This document shows positions 7,255 through 13,897 of a stretch of DNA of 14,870 nt, one piece after another. This stretch comes from JBKHXU01 sp046565865 (GTDB lineage: Bacteria > Pseudomonadota > Gammaproteobacteria > Acidiferrobacterales > Sulfurifustaceae), in assembly GCA_046565865.1 (NCBI GenBank), contig JBKHXU010000088.1:1-14870 (forward strand), given 5' to 3'. A program made the position numbers and the translations under genes. The notes under the pieces were generated by a model. The model made no database searches and had not been told where the DNA came from. It saw only the letters and a list, made by a program, of their open reading frames with translations. Position 1 is the stretch's first letter. Each line of letters opens with the position of its first letter.

Positions 7255-8988
7255 GTGGAATTAACCGGGGCAGATATCGTGGTGCGCAGCCTGGCCGACG
7301 AGGGCGTCGAGTACGTCTTCGGCTACCCGGGTGGGGCGGCGTTGCATATCTACGACGCGCTTTATAAGCAGGACCGGGTCAAGCACATACTCGTGCGCCA
7401 CGAGCAGGGCGCGGCGCACGCGGCCGACGGCTACGCGCGCTCGACCGGCCGCCCGGGCGTGGTGTTGGTGACCTCCGGCCCGGGCGTGACCAATACCGTG
7501 ACCGGCATCGCGACCGCTTATATGGACTCGATCCCAATGGTGGTGCTGAGCGGCCAGGTGCCGACCAGCCTCATCGGCGATGACGCGTTCCAAGAAGTGG
7601 ATGCCGTCGGCATCACCCGCCCGTGCGTCAAACACAATTTTCTGGTGAAGAACGTCAAGGACATCGCCGTCACCATCAAGAAGGCGTTCTATGTCGCGAG
7701 CACCGGCCGCCCCGGCCCGGTGTTGGTCGACATCCCGAAGGACATCACCGCGCACAAAGCGGATTACAGTTACCCGAAGTCGGTGACGATGCGCTCGTAC
7801 AGCCCGGTGACCAAGGGTCATCCGGTGCAGATCAAGAAGGCGATCGATCTCATCCTCGAGGCCAAGCGGCCGATGATCTACACCGGCGGCGGCATCGTGA
7901 TCGACGACGCGGCCAAGGAGCTGACGGAGTTCGTGCGCCTGCTCAAGTATCCGTGCACCAATACGCTGATGGGCCTCGGTGGATTCCCGGCGACCGATCC
8001 CTTATTCGTCGGCATGCTCGGCATGCACGGTACTTATGAAGCGAACATGGCGATGCACGAGTGCGACGTGCTCATCGCGATCGGCGCGCGCTTCGACGAC
8101 CGCGTCACCGGCGACCTCAAAAAGTTCTGCCCGCACGCGCGCATCATTCATGTGGACGTCGATCCGGCGTCGATCGCGAAGAACGTGCCGGTAGAGATTC
8201 CGATCGTGGGCGCGGCGCGCGCGGTGTTGCAGGATTTGATTAACGGCATCAAGGGCGCGAAGCAGAAACCCGATCAAGCGGCGCTCGATGTGTGGTGGGA
8301 GAGAATTAACGAGTGGCGCGGTAAGAAGTGTCTCGACTACGATCGCGCGAGCAAGCTGATCAAGCCGCAGTACGTGCTCGAACAGTTGTACCAGATCACC
8401 AAGGGCGAGGCGTTTATCACCTCGGACGTCGGCCAGCATCAGATGTGGGCGGCGCAGTTCTACAAGTTCGACAAGCCGCGGCGCTGGATCAACTCCGGCG
8501 GTTTGGGCACGATGGGTTTCGGATTGCCCGCGGCCATGGGCGTGCAGCTCGCGCATCCTAAGGCGACGGTCGCGTGCGTCACCGGCGAGGCCTCTATTCA
8601 GATGTGCATCCAGGAATTGTCCACCTGCAAACAATACGATCTGCCGATCAAGATCGTGAATCTGAATAACCGCTACATGGGCATGGTGCGCCAGTGGCAG
8701 GAGTTCTTCTACGACCGGCGCTACTCGCACTCGTACATGGATGCGCTGCCGGACTTCATCAAGCTCGCCGAGGCCTACGGCCACGTCGGCATGAAGATCG
8801 AAAAGCCGGGCGACGTCGAAGGCGCGATCAAAGAGGCGTTGAAGCTCAAGGACCGGCTGGTGTTCATGGACTTCATCACCGACCAGACCGAGAACGTGTA
8901 TCCGATGATCGCCGCCGGCAAGGGCCAGAACGAGATGCATCTGGCGCCGTGCAAGGCGGTAGTGCCGACCGACCGCGAGCTCGCCTGA
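7255..8988 (+). CDS. ilvI: Acetolactate synthase large (catalytic) subunit
   Basis: A 577-residue ThDP-dependent enzyme that condenses two pyruvates to acetolactate, or pyruvate with 2-oxobutyrate to acetohydroxybutyrate, the first common step of branched-chain amino acid synthesis. Seen in order: VFGYPGGAALHIYDAL, RHEQGAAHAADGYAR with catalytic E50, TSGPGVTNTVTGIATAYMDSIPMV, the central FAD-region AIGARFDDRVTG, and the ThDP/Mg motif GEASIQM...LNNRYMGM (E445, N471, N472), with Glu in place of the commoner Asp. The GTG at 7255 was chosen: MELTGADIVVRSL matches the family start and GAGAG (7246-7250) precedes it, whereas the longer frame from a TTG at 7213 begins inside the terminator loop. The stop overlaps the ilvH ATG by one base (TGATG). 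The name ilvB would be equally acceptable. ilvC does not follow. Confidence 0.95.
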   Translation: MELTGADIVVRSLADEGVEYVFGYPGGAALHIYDALYKQDRVKHILVRHEQGAAHAADGYARSTGRPGVVLVTSGPGVTNTVTGIATAYMDSIPMVVLSGQVPTSLIGDDAFQEVDAVGITRPCVKHNFLVKNVKDIAVTIKKAFYVASTGRPGPVLVDIPKDITAHKADYSYPKSVTMRSYSPVTKGHPVQIKKAIDLILEAKRPMIYTGGGIVIDDAAKELTEFVRLLKYPCTNTLMGLGGFPATDPLFVGMLGMHGTYEANMAMHECDVLIAIGARFDDRVTGDLKKFCPHARIIHVDVDPASIAKNVPVEIPIVGAARAVLQDLINGIKGAKQKPDQAALDVWWERINEWRGKKCLDYDRASKLIKPQYVLEQLYQITKGEAFITSDVGQHQMWAAQFYKFDKPRRWINSGGLGTMGFGLPAAMGVQLAHPKATVACVTGEASIQMCIQELSTCKQYDLPIKIVNLNNRYMGMVRQWQEFFYDRRYSHSYMDALPDFIKLAEAYGHVGMKIEKPGDVEGAIKEALKLKDRLVFMDFITDQTENVYPMIAAGKGQNEMHLAPCKAVVPTDRELA

Positions 8989-9509
8989 TGCGCCACATCA
9001 TCTCCATGCTGCTCGAAAATGAGTCCGGCGCGCTGTCGCGCGTCGCCGGCCTCTTTTCCGCGCGCGGCTACAATATCGAGTCGCTCACGGTGGCGCCGAC
9101 CGAGGACCCGACGCTGTCGCGTCTTACGCTCGTGACACGCGGTAGCGACGACATCATCGAACAGATCACCAAGCAACTGAACAAGCTGATCGACGTGGTT
9201 AAGCTGTCGGACCTGACCGAGGGACCGCACATCGAGCGCGAGATGTTGCTCATCAAGGTGAACGCCGAGGGCGAGTGGCGCGAAGAGGTGAAGCGCCTGG
9301 TCGACATATTTCGCGGCCGCGTCATTGATGTTACGCCGAGTACGTACATCATCGAGCTGACCGGTACCGGCCACAAGCTCGACTCCTTCATCGAGGCGGC
9401 GCGCCCGGCCGGCATTATCGAGGTCGTGCGCTCCGGTGTCTCGGGCATCGCCCGCGGCGAAAAGAGCCTGCGCGTGGAGGCGCTGCCGCGCGCCTCGAGT
9501 GCTAAATAG
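8988..9509 (+). CDS. ilvH: Acetolactate synthase small (regulatory) subunit
   Basis: A 173-residue subunit that binds the large subunit, raises its activity and confers feedback inhibition by valine. The N-terminal ACT domain is clear: MRHIISMLLENESGALSRVAGLFSARGYNIESLTV, then SRLTLVTRG and the allosteric-site region EQITKQLNKLIDVVKLSDL. The C-terminal domain has EREMLLIKV and RGRVIDVTPSTYIIELTGT, ending VSGIARGEKSLRV. The length is close to the usual 160-170. The start is fixed by the one-base overlap with the ilvI stop, giving equal coupling of the two subunits. No terminator follows, and sodC begins 51 bases later on the same strand. Confidence 0.96.
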   Translation: MRHIISMLLENESGALSRVAGLFSARGYNIESLTVAPTEDPTLSRLTLVTRGSDDIIEQITKQLNKLIDVVKLSDLTEGPHIEREMLLIKVNAEGEWREEVKRLVDIFRGRVIDVTPSTYIIELTGTGHKLDSFIEAARPAGIIEVVRSGVSGIARGEKSLRVEALPRASSAK

Positions 9510-9560
9510 TTTTGCGATAAGCGCCGCAGCGTGCCGGAGTCCGCATTCTAGGAGAACAAG

Positions 9561-10091
9561 GTGAAAGCAAAGACCGCCCTCATCGTCCCCGTTTTGTTGG
9601 TGCTGGCCCGCCCGGTGTACGCCGAGGAGGTAACGATTCCCATGCGTCTGACCGCGCCCGACGGCGTCGGCCAGGCGGTGGGTGAGATCCGCGCGAAGGA
9701 CACCCCGAACGGGCTACAGCTCATGCCCGATCTGCGTGGCCTACCTCCCGGTCCGCACGGTTTTCACGCGCACGAAAACCCTAATTGCGGTGCGAAGGTG
9801 CAAGACGGCAAACCGGTGCCCGGCCTCGCCGCCGGCGGCCACTACGACCCGGACAAGACCGGCGCACATCGCGGCCCGACCGGCAAAGGCCACCGGGGTG
9901 ACCTGCCGCTGCTACGGGTGGACGCCGACGGCACGGCGACATCGCCGGTGATCGCGCCGCATCTATCGGTGAAGGACCTCAAGGGCCGCTCGCTCATGAT
10001 TCACGAGGGCGGCGACAACTACAGCGACAAGCCCAAGCCGCTGGGCGGCGGCGGTGCGCGCATCGCATGCGGCGTTGTTGGTGCAGGGTAG
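9561..10091 (+). CDS. sodC: Periplasmic Cu/Zn superoxide dismutase
   Basis: A 176-residue secreted enzyme that converts superoxide to oxygen and hydrogen peroxide in the periplasm. A signal peptide is visible (MKAKTALIVPVLLVLARPVYA, cleavage after A21). The metal ligands are all present: copper H69 and H71 (GFHAHE), bridging H94 (GGHYDP), zinc H103, H111 and D114 (GHRGDLP), and copper H148 (MIHEGGDNYSD). C76 and C170 (ARIACGV) can form the conserved disulfide. The start is GTG at 9561 with GGAG at 9551-9554. It may be cotranscribed from ilvI-ilvH, but nothing links it functionally to that pathway. The region between it and ilvH has no clear promoter or terminator. Confidence 0.95.
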   Translation: MKAKTALIVPVLLVLARPVYAEEVTIPMRLTAPDGVGQAVGEIRAKDTPNGLQLMPDLRGLPPGPHGFHAHENPNCGAKVQDGKPVPGLAAGGHYDPDKTGAHRGPTGKGHRGDLPLLRVDADGTATSPVIAPHLSVKDLKGRSLMIHEGGDNYSDKPKPLGGGGARIACGVVGAG

Positions 10092-10154
10092 CGTACGCAC
10101 ATTTAGGGCGAGCGCGAGCAACGTAGGTTGATCGTCTGGACAGGGAGAACGCAA

Positions 10155-11168
10155 TTGAGCCAGACCGAGCGCATCTATAAGATCGAACGGCTGCTCAAGA
10201 ACCTGCGGTTTGTTCCCCGCCAACGATTTCTCCGCGATCTCGGCGTCTCGCCGGCCACCTTCAAGCGCGACCTTCAGCGGTTACGCGACCGCCTCAACGC
10301 ACCAATCCCCTACGACCGCGCCCAAGGCGGCTATCGGCTCGGGACGCCCGCGGGCGGCGAACCGCGGCAGGAATTGCCCGGGGTATGGTTCAGCAGCACC
10401 GAGGCGCAAGCCCTGCTCACGTTCTACCACTTCCTGGAAAATCTGGAGCCCGGGTTGTTGGCGTCGCATATCGAGCCGGTCAAGGAACGTCTGAAGAACC
10501 TCCTGGAGCGCAAGGACCGCACGGTCGCTGAAGTGACGCGACGCGTCCGCATCCTGCCGCAAGCCGCGCGCCGCAACGAGCCCGCGTACTTCCAGACGAT
10601 CGCACACGCGCTGCTCGAACGCCGGCGCCTGCACCTGCGCTATCGCGGACGCGAACGCGACACCGTCACCGAGCGCAGCATTTCGCCGCAGCGGCTCGTG
10701 CACTACCGCGATAATTGGTACCTCGACGCCTGGGACCACGGCAAGCGCGCGCTGCGCACGTTCGCGCTCGACCGTATCGAAAAAGCGCAAGCTGGCGAGC
10801 GCCCCGCGAAGGATGTTCCCGATGCTCGCCTCGACCGGCACTTCGCTGACAGCTACGGTATCTTCGCCGGCCGGCCGCGACGCACCGCGGTGCTGAAGTT
10901 CAACGCCGTGCGTGCGCGCTGGATCGCCGGCGAGCGCTGGCACCCCAAGCAACGCGGCCGCTTCGACGGTGAGCACTACATGCTTGAGGTTCCCTATGCC
11001 GACGACCGCGAGCTTGTCCTTGATATCCTGCGCTACGGTCCCGACGTCGAAGTGCTGAAACCGGAATCTCTACGTCGCGAAGTCGCGGACCGACTACGCC
11101 GCGCCGCCTCGCAATACGCCGCCTCCGCATATACAACCCCTCTCCGTCTGGGAGAGGGGAAGGGGTGA
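10155..11168 (+). CDS. WYL-domain transcriptional regulator (YafY-like)
   Basis: A 337-residue regulator. An N-terminal winged helix-turn-helix (about 1-62: TERIYKIERLLKN, VSPATFKRDLQRLRDRLN, YDRAQGGYRL) is followed by a WYL domain (about 145-215) with TERSISPQRLVHYRDNWYL; the motif itself is W188-Y189-L190, and RTFALDRIEKA closes the domain. A C-terminal WCX-like part follows (LKFNAVRARWIAGERWHP ... LEVPYADDRELVLDILRYG). WYL proteins sense ligands, probably nucleotides or nucleic acids, and often control defence or DNA-damage loci; the target here is unknown. The start is TTG at 10155, with GGGAG seven bases before it; an earlier TTG at 10128 has no such site. The last ten or so residues (TPLRLGEGKG) come from a repeat hairpin that also contains the stop codon. 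Confidence 0.85.
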   Translation: MSQTERIYKIERLLKNLRFVPRQRFLRDLGVSPATFKRDLQRLRDRLNAPIPYDRAQGGYRLGTPAGGEPRQELPGVWFSSTEAQALLTFYHFLENLEPGLLASHIEPVKERLKNLLERKDRTVAEVTRRVRILPQAARRNEPAYFQTIAHALLERRRLHLRYRGRERDTVTERSISPQRLVHYRDNWYLDAWDHGKRALRTFALDRIEKAQAGERPAKDVPDARLDRHFADSYGIFAGRPRRTAVLKFNAVRARWIAGERWHPKQRGRFDGEHYMLEVPYADDRELVLDILRYGPDVEVLKPESLRREVADRLRRAASQYAASAYTTPLRLGEGKG

Positions 11169-11176
11169 GGGCGCAG
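11137..11176. repeat. Palindromic GC-rich repeat (copy 2) at the end of the WYL gene
   Basis: CCCCTCTCC (11137-11145) pairs with GGAGAGGGG (11151-11159), with the loop and one extra G between; AAGGGGTGAGGGCGCAG follows. The hairpin is of the same class as those at 5660-5683 and 11901-12100. The stop of the WYL gene (TGA, 11166-11168) is inside it. As a G/C stem without a T run it is not a canonical intrinsic terminator. Confidence 0.75.
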
Positions 11177-11225
11177 TCCAGTTCGATGGTATTCGCCTCG
11201 GCCAAAGTCACGGAACAGATTCTCG

Positions 11226-11786
11226 ATGAAGAAAACCCAAGCACCCATCTACCAAATCAAAGTCACCCTGCGTCACGTCACCCCACCCATCTGGCGACGC
11301 CTCGAAGTCCCTGCCGATACCAAGCTCGGCAAGCTCCACAAGATTCTGCAAACCGCGCTGGGCTGGACCGACAGCCACCTGCACGCCTTCCGCGTCGGCG
11401 GTATTGCCTACGGCGTGCCCGATCCCGATCCGGATTTCCCCGACGATACTCAGAATGAACGCAATGTCCGCCTGAACCAGATCGCCGGTGCCGGCGAAAC
11501 GCTGAGCTACGAATATGACTTTGGCGACGGCTGGGACCACGAGATCAAAATCGAAAAAACGATCGCCACCGACCCTGCCGTCCACTACCCTCGCTGCACC
11601 GCCGGCGAGCGCGCCTGCCCACCGGAAGACTGCGGCGGCCCGCCGGGCTATGCGCACCTGCTCGACGTCTTGGGCGATCCGGCGCACGAGGAACACGATG
11701 AACTGCGCGAATGGACGGGCGAGGACTTCAATCCCGAGGCGTTCGAACTCGACGCTATCAATAAGATGTTATGGCGCATGCGGTAA
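11226..11786 (+). CDS. Plasmid pRiA4b ORF-3-like family protein
   Basis: A 186-residue protein of the pRiA4b ORF-3 family, found widely on plasmids, in mobile elements and on chromosomes, with no proven function. Family marks: IYQIKVTLRHVTPPIWRRLEVPADTKLGKLHKILQ at the N-terminus (split here by the family helix), ALGWTDSHLHAF, the signature YDFGDGWDHEI (Y97-I107), and the Cys/Pro segment C124...C131-PPEDC136-GGPPGYAHLL. The C-terminus FNPEAFELDAINKML is also typical. The ATG at 11226 follows the repeat at the end of the WYL gene by about 50 bases; the ribosome-binding site is weak (GGAA ten bases upstream). It may be expressed with the WYL regulator. Confidence 0.85.
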   Translation: MKKTQAPIYQIKVTLRHVTPPIWRRLEVPADTKLGKLHKILQTALGWTDSHLHAFRVGGIAYGVPDPDPDFPDDTQNERNVRLNQIAGAGETLSYEYDFGDGWDHEIKIEKTIATDPAVHYPRCTAGERACPPEDCGGPPGYAHLLDVLGDPAHEEHDELREWTGEDFNPEAFELDAINKMLWRMR

Positions 11787-11900
11787 AGCACCAGCGCTTG
11801 ACGGTTTCCGGTTGCCGTGAATGCAGCGCCTCAGGTATGGTGACAAGAGAGAGGCACCGGTTCGTCGCCTATCCAAAAATGGTTTCGTAATGGCGTTCGC

Positions 11901-11945
11901 TCCTCCCATTCCCTCCCTCGCGAGCGAGGAAGGGTTAGGGTGGCG
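11901..11945. repeat. Palindromic GC-rich repeat (copy 3), inverted relative to copy 1
   Basis: The hairpin 11911-11934 has arms ccctccctcgc and gcgaggaaggg around a 2-base loop, one mismatch. The flanks CCTCCCATT on the left and TTAGGG on the right are the reverse complement of the flanks of copy 1 (5648-5701). Base changes within the two arms of copy 3 relative to copy 1 (CTC for CCC, GAG for GGG) are compensatory, keeping the stem paired. Confidence 0.8.
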
Positions 11946-12020
11946 GATTTTTTGAAGTTGCTTTTAGTGTGACGTTCCGTATGTAACTTGCACAATTGAA
12001 TCGCTACAGCGCGTCCTACG

Positions 12021-12100
12021 CCGCCCTCATCCCCGGCCCTTCTCCCGGAGGAAGAAGGGAGCGTGAACCCCTCTCTCTGGGAGCGGGGTGGAGGGTGAAG
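12021..12100. repeat. Palindromic GC-rich repeat (copy 4), longer composite form
   Basis: A C-rich left half (CCGCCCTCATCCCCGGCCC, TTCTCCCGGAGGAAGAAGG) and a right half with its own hairpin (ACCCCTCTCTCTGGGAGCGGGGTG) ending GGAGGGTGAAGGCG. The outer ends, CGCCCTCATCC and GGAGGGTGAAGGCG, are also roughly complementary, so the whole 80 bases may form one branched structure, as in paired REP-type elements. Confidence 0.7.
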
Positions 12101-12178
12101 GCGAGTTTTGTGAAGTTATTTTCGGGACGGGATACCAGTGAATGCGTCCATACGACCGATGCATAAAAAGGATGACGC

Positions 12179-12688
12179 GTGAAGCTCGCAAGCTTTGAAG
12201 CCATCGTCCGTGCGCTCAACGAAAACAGCGTGCGCTACCTGATCGCAGGCGGGCTTGCGGTAAACGCGCATGGATATCTCCGTTTCACCAAGGACGCCGA
12301 CCTCGTCATCCAGCTGATACCGGACAATATTAAGCGCGCCTTCGCCGCCTTGGAGGCGCTCGGCTACAAACCGCTGGTGCCGGTCACGGCGGATCAATTC
12401 GCGGACCCTTCGATCCGCGAAGCGTGGATACGCACCAAAGGCATGCAGGTGCTGCAACTCTGGAGCGACGCTCACCGCGAGACGCCGATCGATGTGTTCG
12501 TGCACGAGCCGTTTCGTTTCGACGAGGAATTCTCAAACGCGCTGGTGAAGCCGCTGTACGGTTCGATCGAAGTGCGCTTCGTCTCTATCCCCACCCTGAT
12601 CCGCATGAAACAGGTGGCCGACAGGGAACAGGACAGGGTAGACATCGAACACTTGCGTATCAGGCTGGAAGACGATGCCAAAGACTGA
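12179..12688 (+). CDS. MNT-type nucleotidyltransferase domain protein
   Basis: A 169-residue protein of the minimal nucleotidyltransferase superfamily. The core motif GG-x(n)-D-x-D is present: AGGLAVNAHGY (G24, G25) and KDADLVI (D39, D41), with a third acidic residue in TPIDVFVHE (D105). The tail IPTLIRMKQVADREQDRVDIEHLR is typical of the nucleotidyltransferases placed with AbiEii or HepT/MNT partners. Such enzymes transfer a nucleotide to a protein or RNA; many are one half of a toxin-antitoxin pair. The start is GTG at 12179 with AAGGA six bases before it. The 3' end overlaps a small partner gene by 14 bases. A broken copy of this 3' end and partner is found at 13460-13620. I cannot say whether it acts as toxin or antitoxin. 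Confidence 0.82.
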   Translation: MKLASFEAIVRALNENSVRYLIAGGLAVNAHGYLRFTKDADLVIQLIPDNIKRAFAALEALGYKPLVPVTADQFADPSIREAWIRTKGMQVLQLWSDAHRETPIDVFVHEPFRFDEEFSNALVKPLYGSIEVRFVSIPTLIRMKQVADREQDRVDIEHLRIRLEDDAKD

Positions 12689-12962
12689 AAACCCCGGCGA
12701 GATAAACTGGAGTCTGGCAACCTGGGATGGGTCGCGCCGCGAAGCGCTGCGACGCTGGGCGCAACTGCCGCTGGAGCGCGTGATCGCCGCACTGGAAGAG
12801 ATGCAGGAACTGAGCGACATGCTTGCGAAACCGCGCTCCGTCGAAGCAGCGGTGCCATCAGTCCACGAGCAACACGGTAACTACAACGCCGCGGCCGGAA
12901 CCCGACCTGCTTGCGCGCCGACCGGCCGACAATCGAATAAAAGCGGCGATCGCGAAGAATAA
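12675..12962 (+). CDS. Small protein overlapping the nucleotidyltransferase gene, possible partner
   Basis: A 95-residue protein whose start (ATG 12675) overlaps the end of the nucleotidyltransferase gene by 14 bases; GGAAG precedes it. The N-terminal half is helical and looks conserved: INWSLATWDGSRREALRRWAQLPLERVIAALEEMQELSDML. I know this type of short protein only as a neighbour of nucleotidyltransferases, with no assigned function. The second half, after about residue 50, is Ala/Gly/Pro/Asn-rich and low in structure, and may be an unconserved extension. The conserved half occurs again as a damaged copy at 13504-13610, which supports its being a real gene unit. A toxin-antitoxin partner role is inference from the overlap. 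Confidence 0.68.
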   Translation: MPKTENPGEINWSLATWDGSRREALRRWAQLPLERVIAALEEMQELSDMLAKPRSVEAAVPSVHEQHGNYNAAAGTRPACAPTGRQSNKSGDREE

Positions 12963-12967
12963 CGCGG

Positions 12968-13345
12968 ATGAATATGGAACGTGATGAACTTCTCAAGCGC
13001 ATTTCCATCGACCCCAACATTTGTTTCGGCAAACCGTGCATACGCGGTACACGCCTGTGGGTGTCTTTGATACTCGACAATCTCGCGGATGGCATCGATG
13101 AGCGCGAGTTATTGGAAAATTGTTTAAAGCTCACGCATGAAGATGTCTTCGCCGCCATCGCCTACGGCGCCGAAATGTCGCGCGAGCGTTATGTGAGTCG
13201 GTGTGAGATTCAATCTCGACGAAAATATCGGGTTCAATGTTGCCCGGGTTGTACGCGAGGCCGGTCACGCTTACCGGGCAGCTGCCGACGGGTCTGCTTC
13301 AGGAAAATATTACGGGGCGCTTGTGGATCGTCGAGATCGGACTAA
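12968..13345 (+). CDS. DUF433 antitoxin-like protein with aberrant C-terminal extension
   Basis: The first 76 or so residues are a typical DUF433 protein: LLKRISIDPNICFGKPCIRGTR, WVSLILDNLADG, LKLTHEDVFAAIAYGAEMSRERYV. DUF433 proteins carry a helix-turn-helix-like fold and act as antitoxins beside DUF5615/PIN-like toxins (VapB45-VapC45 type). Here the frame does not stop after RERYV but runs on for about 49 residues, Cys/Arg-rich and unlike the family, over the toxin gene in another frame. A TGA at 13204-13206, overlapping the toxin GTG as GTGA, is in a neighbouring frame and looks like the ancestral stop, so a small indel near 13195 has probably caused the extension. The start is ATG 12968; ATG 12974 is also possible. 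Confidence 0.75.
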   Translation: MNMERDELLKRISIDPNICFGKPCIRGTRLWVSLILDNLADGIDERELLENCLKLTHEDVFAAIAYGAEMSRERYVSRCEIQSRRKYRVQCCPGCTRGRSRLPGSCRRVCFRKILRGACGSSRSD

Positions 13346-13380
13346 TCCGCATACATCAAACCAACGAAACGAGCGAATAA
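13203..13380 (+). pseudogene. DUF5615 (PIN-like, VapC45-type) toxin remnant with internal deletion
   Basis: From GTG 13203 the frame reads MRFNLDENIGFNVARVVREAGHAYRAAADGS, the normal N-terminus of DUF5615 toxins, including the acidic LDEN motif. The family normally has about 110-120 residues with a middle part ending in a conserved aspartate region. Here the middle is missing, and from about 13294 a different frame gives LLQENITGRLWIVEIGLIRIHQ up to a TAA at 13378, which resembles the family's C-terminal strand pair (GRLxIVExGRIRI). So the gene seems to have lost roughly half its length and shifted frame, and should be inactive as a nuclease. It directly follows the DUF433 gene with the usual GTGA overlap. 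The C-terminal match is my reading and weaker than the N-terminal one. Confidence 0.62.
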
Positions 13381-13459
13381 CTAATCGGCGGCCGACGGTG
13401 CGCAACGTGGCTCAGTATCGGCCCCATATAAAAGAAGTCAGAACCGAACGTTCTCGGCA

Positions 13460-13620
13460 CAGGTGGCCGATCGCGCAGGGCAAACCGAGCACGCAAGGGA
13501 TTAGACTGGTCGTGCCGCGAAGCACTGCGCCGCTGGTAGCAACTGCCCACTGGAGCGCGTGATCGCCGCACTGGAAGAGATGCAGGAGCCAAGCGATATG
13601 CTTTCTGCCTCGCGCCCTGC
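13460..13620 (+). pseudogene. Broken second copy of the nucleotidyltransferase 3' end and its partner gene
   Basis: 13550-13587 is identical over 38 bases to 12771-12808 in the partner gene, and similarity extends on both sides (13508-13620 against 12730-12843). Upstream, CAGGTGGCCGA at 13460 matches 12611 in the nucleotidyltransferase gene and reads QVADR in both. The interval between these anchors is 90 bases here against 160 in the intact copy, so about 70 bases are lost. The partner frame carries a stop (TGG TAG in place of TGG GCG) and a one-base insertion (CCCACTGG against CCGCTGG). It cannot make the protein. Confidence 0.78.
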
Positions 13621-13881
13621 TGAAAACAGAAGCCGCAGGAATGAGACAGTTAACTACTCGGCAGCCGCTTTTTGGCGCGCGTCCCTTGAGGTCGGCACTG
13701 AAATCGAGCGATCGTAGTAGACCAAATGACAGTGTCGTCAATGGGTTGGTCCACATGGCTCAAGGCCCGCATGAGACACCTATTGGCTCACTATTTGAGC
13801 CACTAAGGTGGTTAGCATGCGCCGAGAGACCTAACCAGCGAACGAGTCGCCGCAAATCCTCGAACCTTGCACACAAAATCC
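13621..13881. other. Gene-free stretch before cas3 with a short inverted repeat
   Basis: No open frame here looks like a real protein on either strand. The stretch holds TGGCTCA three times: direct at 13756-13762 and 13784-13790, and inverted (TGAGCCA) at 13796-13802, the last two forming a 7-bp stem with a 5-base loop. It also holds the first copy of the 12-base repeat ACCTTGCACACA (13864-13875). The cas3 promoter and any operator should lie here, but no clear -35/-10 pair was found. Confidence 0.5.
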
Positions 13882-13897
13882 ATGTACCTTGCACACA
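13864..13897. repeat. 12-base direct repeat with 22-base period at the cas3 start
   Basis: ACCTTGCACACA occurs at 13864-13875 and exactly again at 13886-13897. The period of 22 bases is about two helical turns. The second copy codes for residues Y2-S6 of Cas3, the first lies just before the ATG. It could be a pair of operator half-sites or a small tandem duplication of the gene start. Confidence 0.6.

Larger units (their letters stand above)
11787..12178. other. Intergenic stretch of about 390 bases carrying two repeat loci
   Basis: No convincing gene is seen on either strand. The stretch holds repeat copies 3 and 4 (listed separately), each followed by a similar short AT-rich tail (TTTTTTGAAGTTGCTTTT near 11948 and TTTTGTGAAGTTATTTT near 12106). 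The short ORF on the minus strand at 12016-12219 is made from the repeat and is not coding in my view. A promoter for the nucleotidyltransferase gene must lie in the last 80 bases, but no clear boxes stand out. Confidence 0.6.

Noticed and set aside
8002..8940. 312-codon minus-strand open frame inside ilvI
   Set aside because: Antisense of a well-conserved enzyme gene, no family resemblance.
11901..12100. Repeat hairpins as intrinsic terminators
   Set aside because: Stems are G/C-rich but not followed directly by a T run; similarity to the other copies, including one inside gltX, fits dispersed repeats better.
12472..13158. 228-codon minus-strand ORF across the nucleotidyltransferase, partner and DUF433 genes
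   Set aside because: Ser/Arg-rich shadow; three plus-strand frames with family motifs and overlaps explain the region.
13381..13881. Possible CRISPR array next to cas3
   Set aside because: No regularly spaced 28-37 base repeats; only one 12-base pair and a 7-base motif are present.
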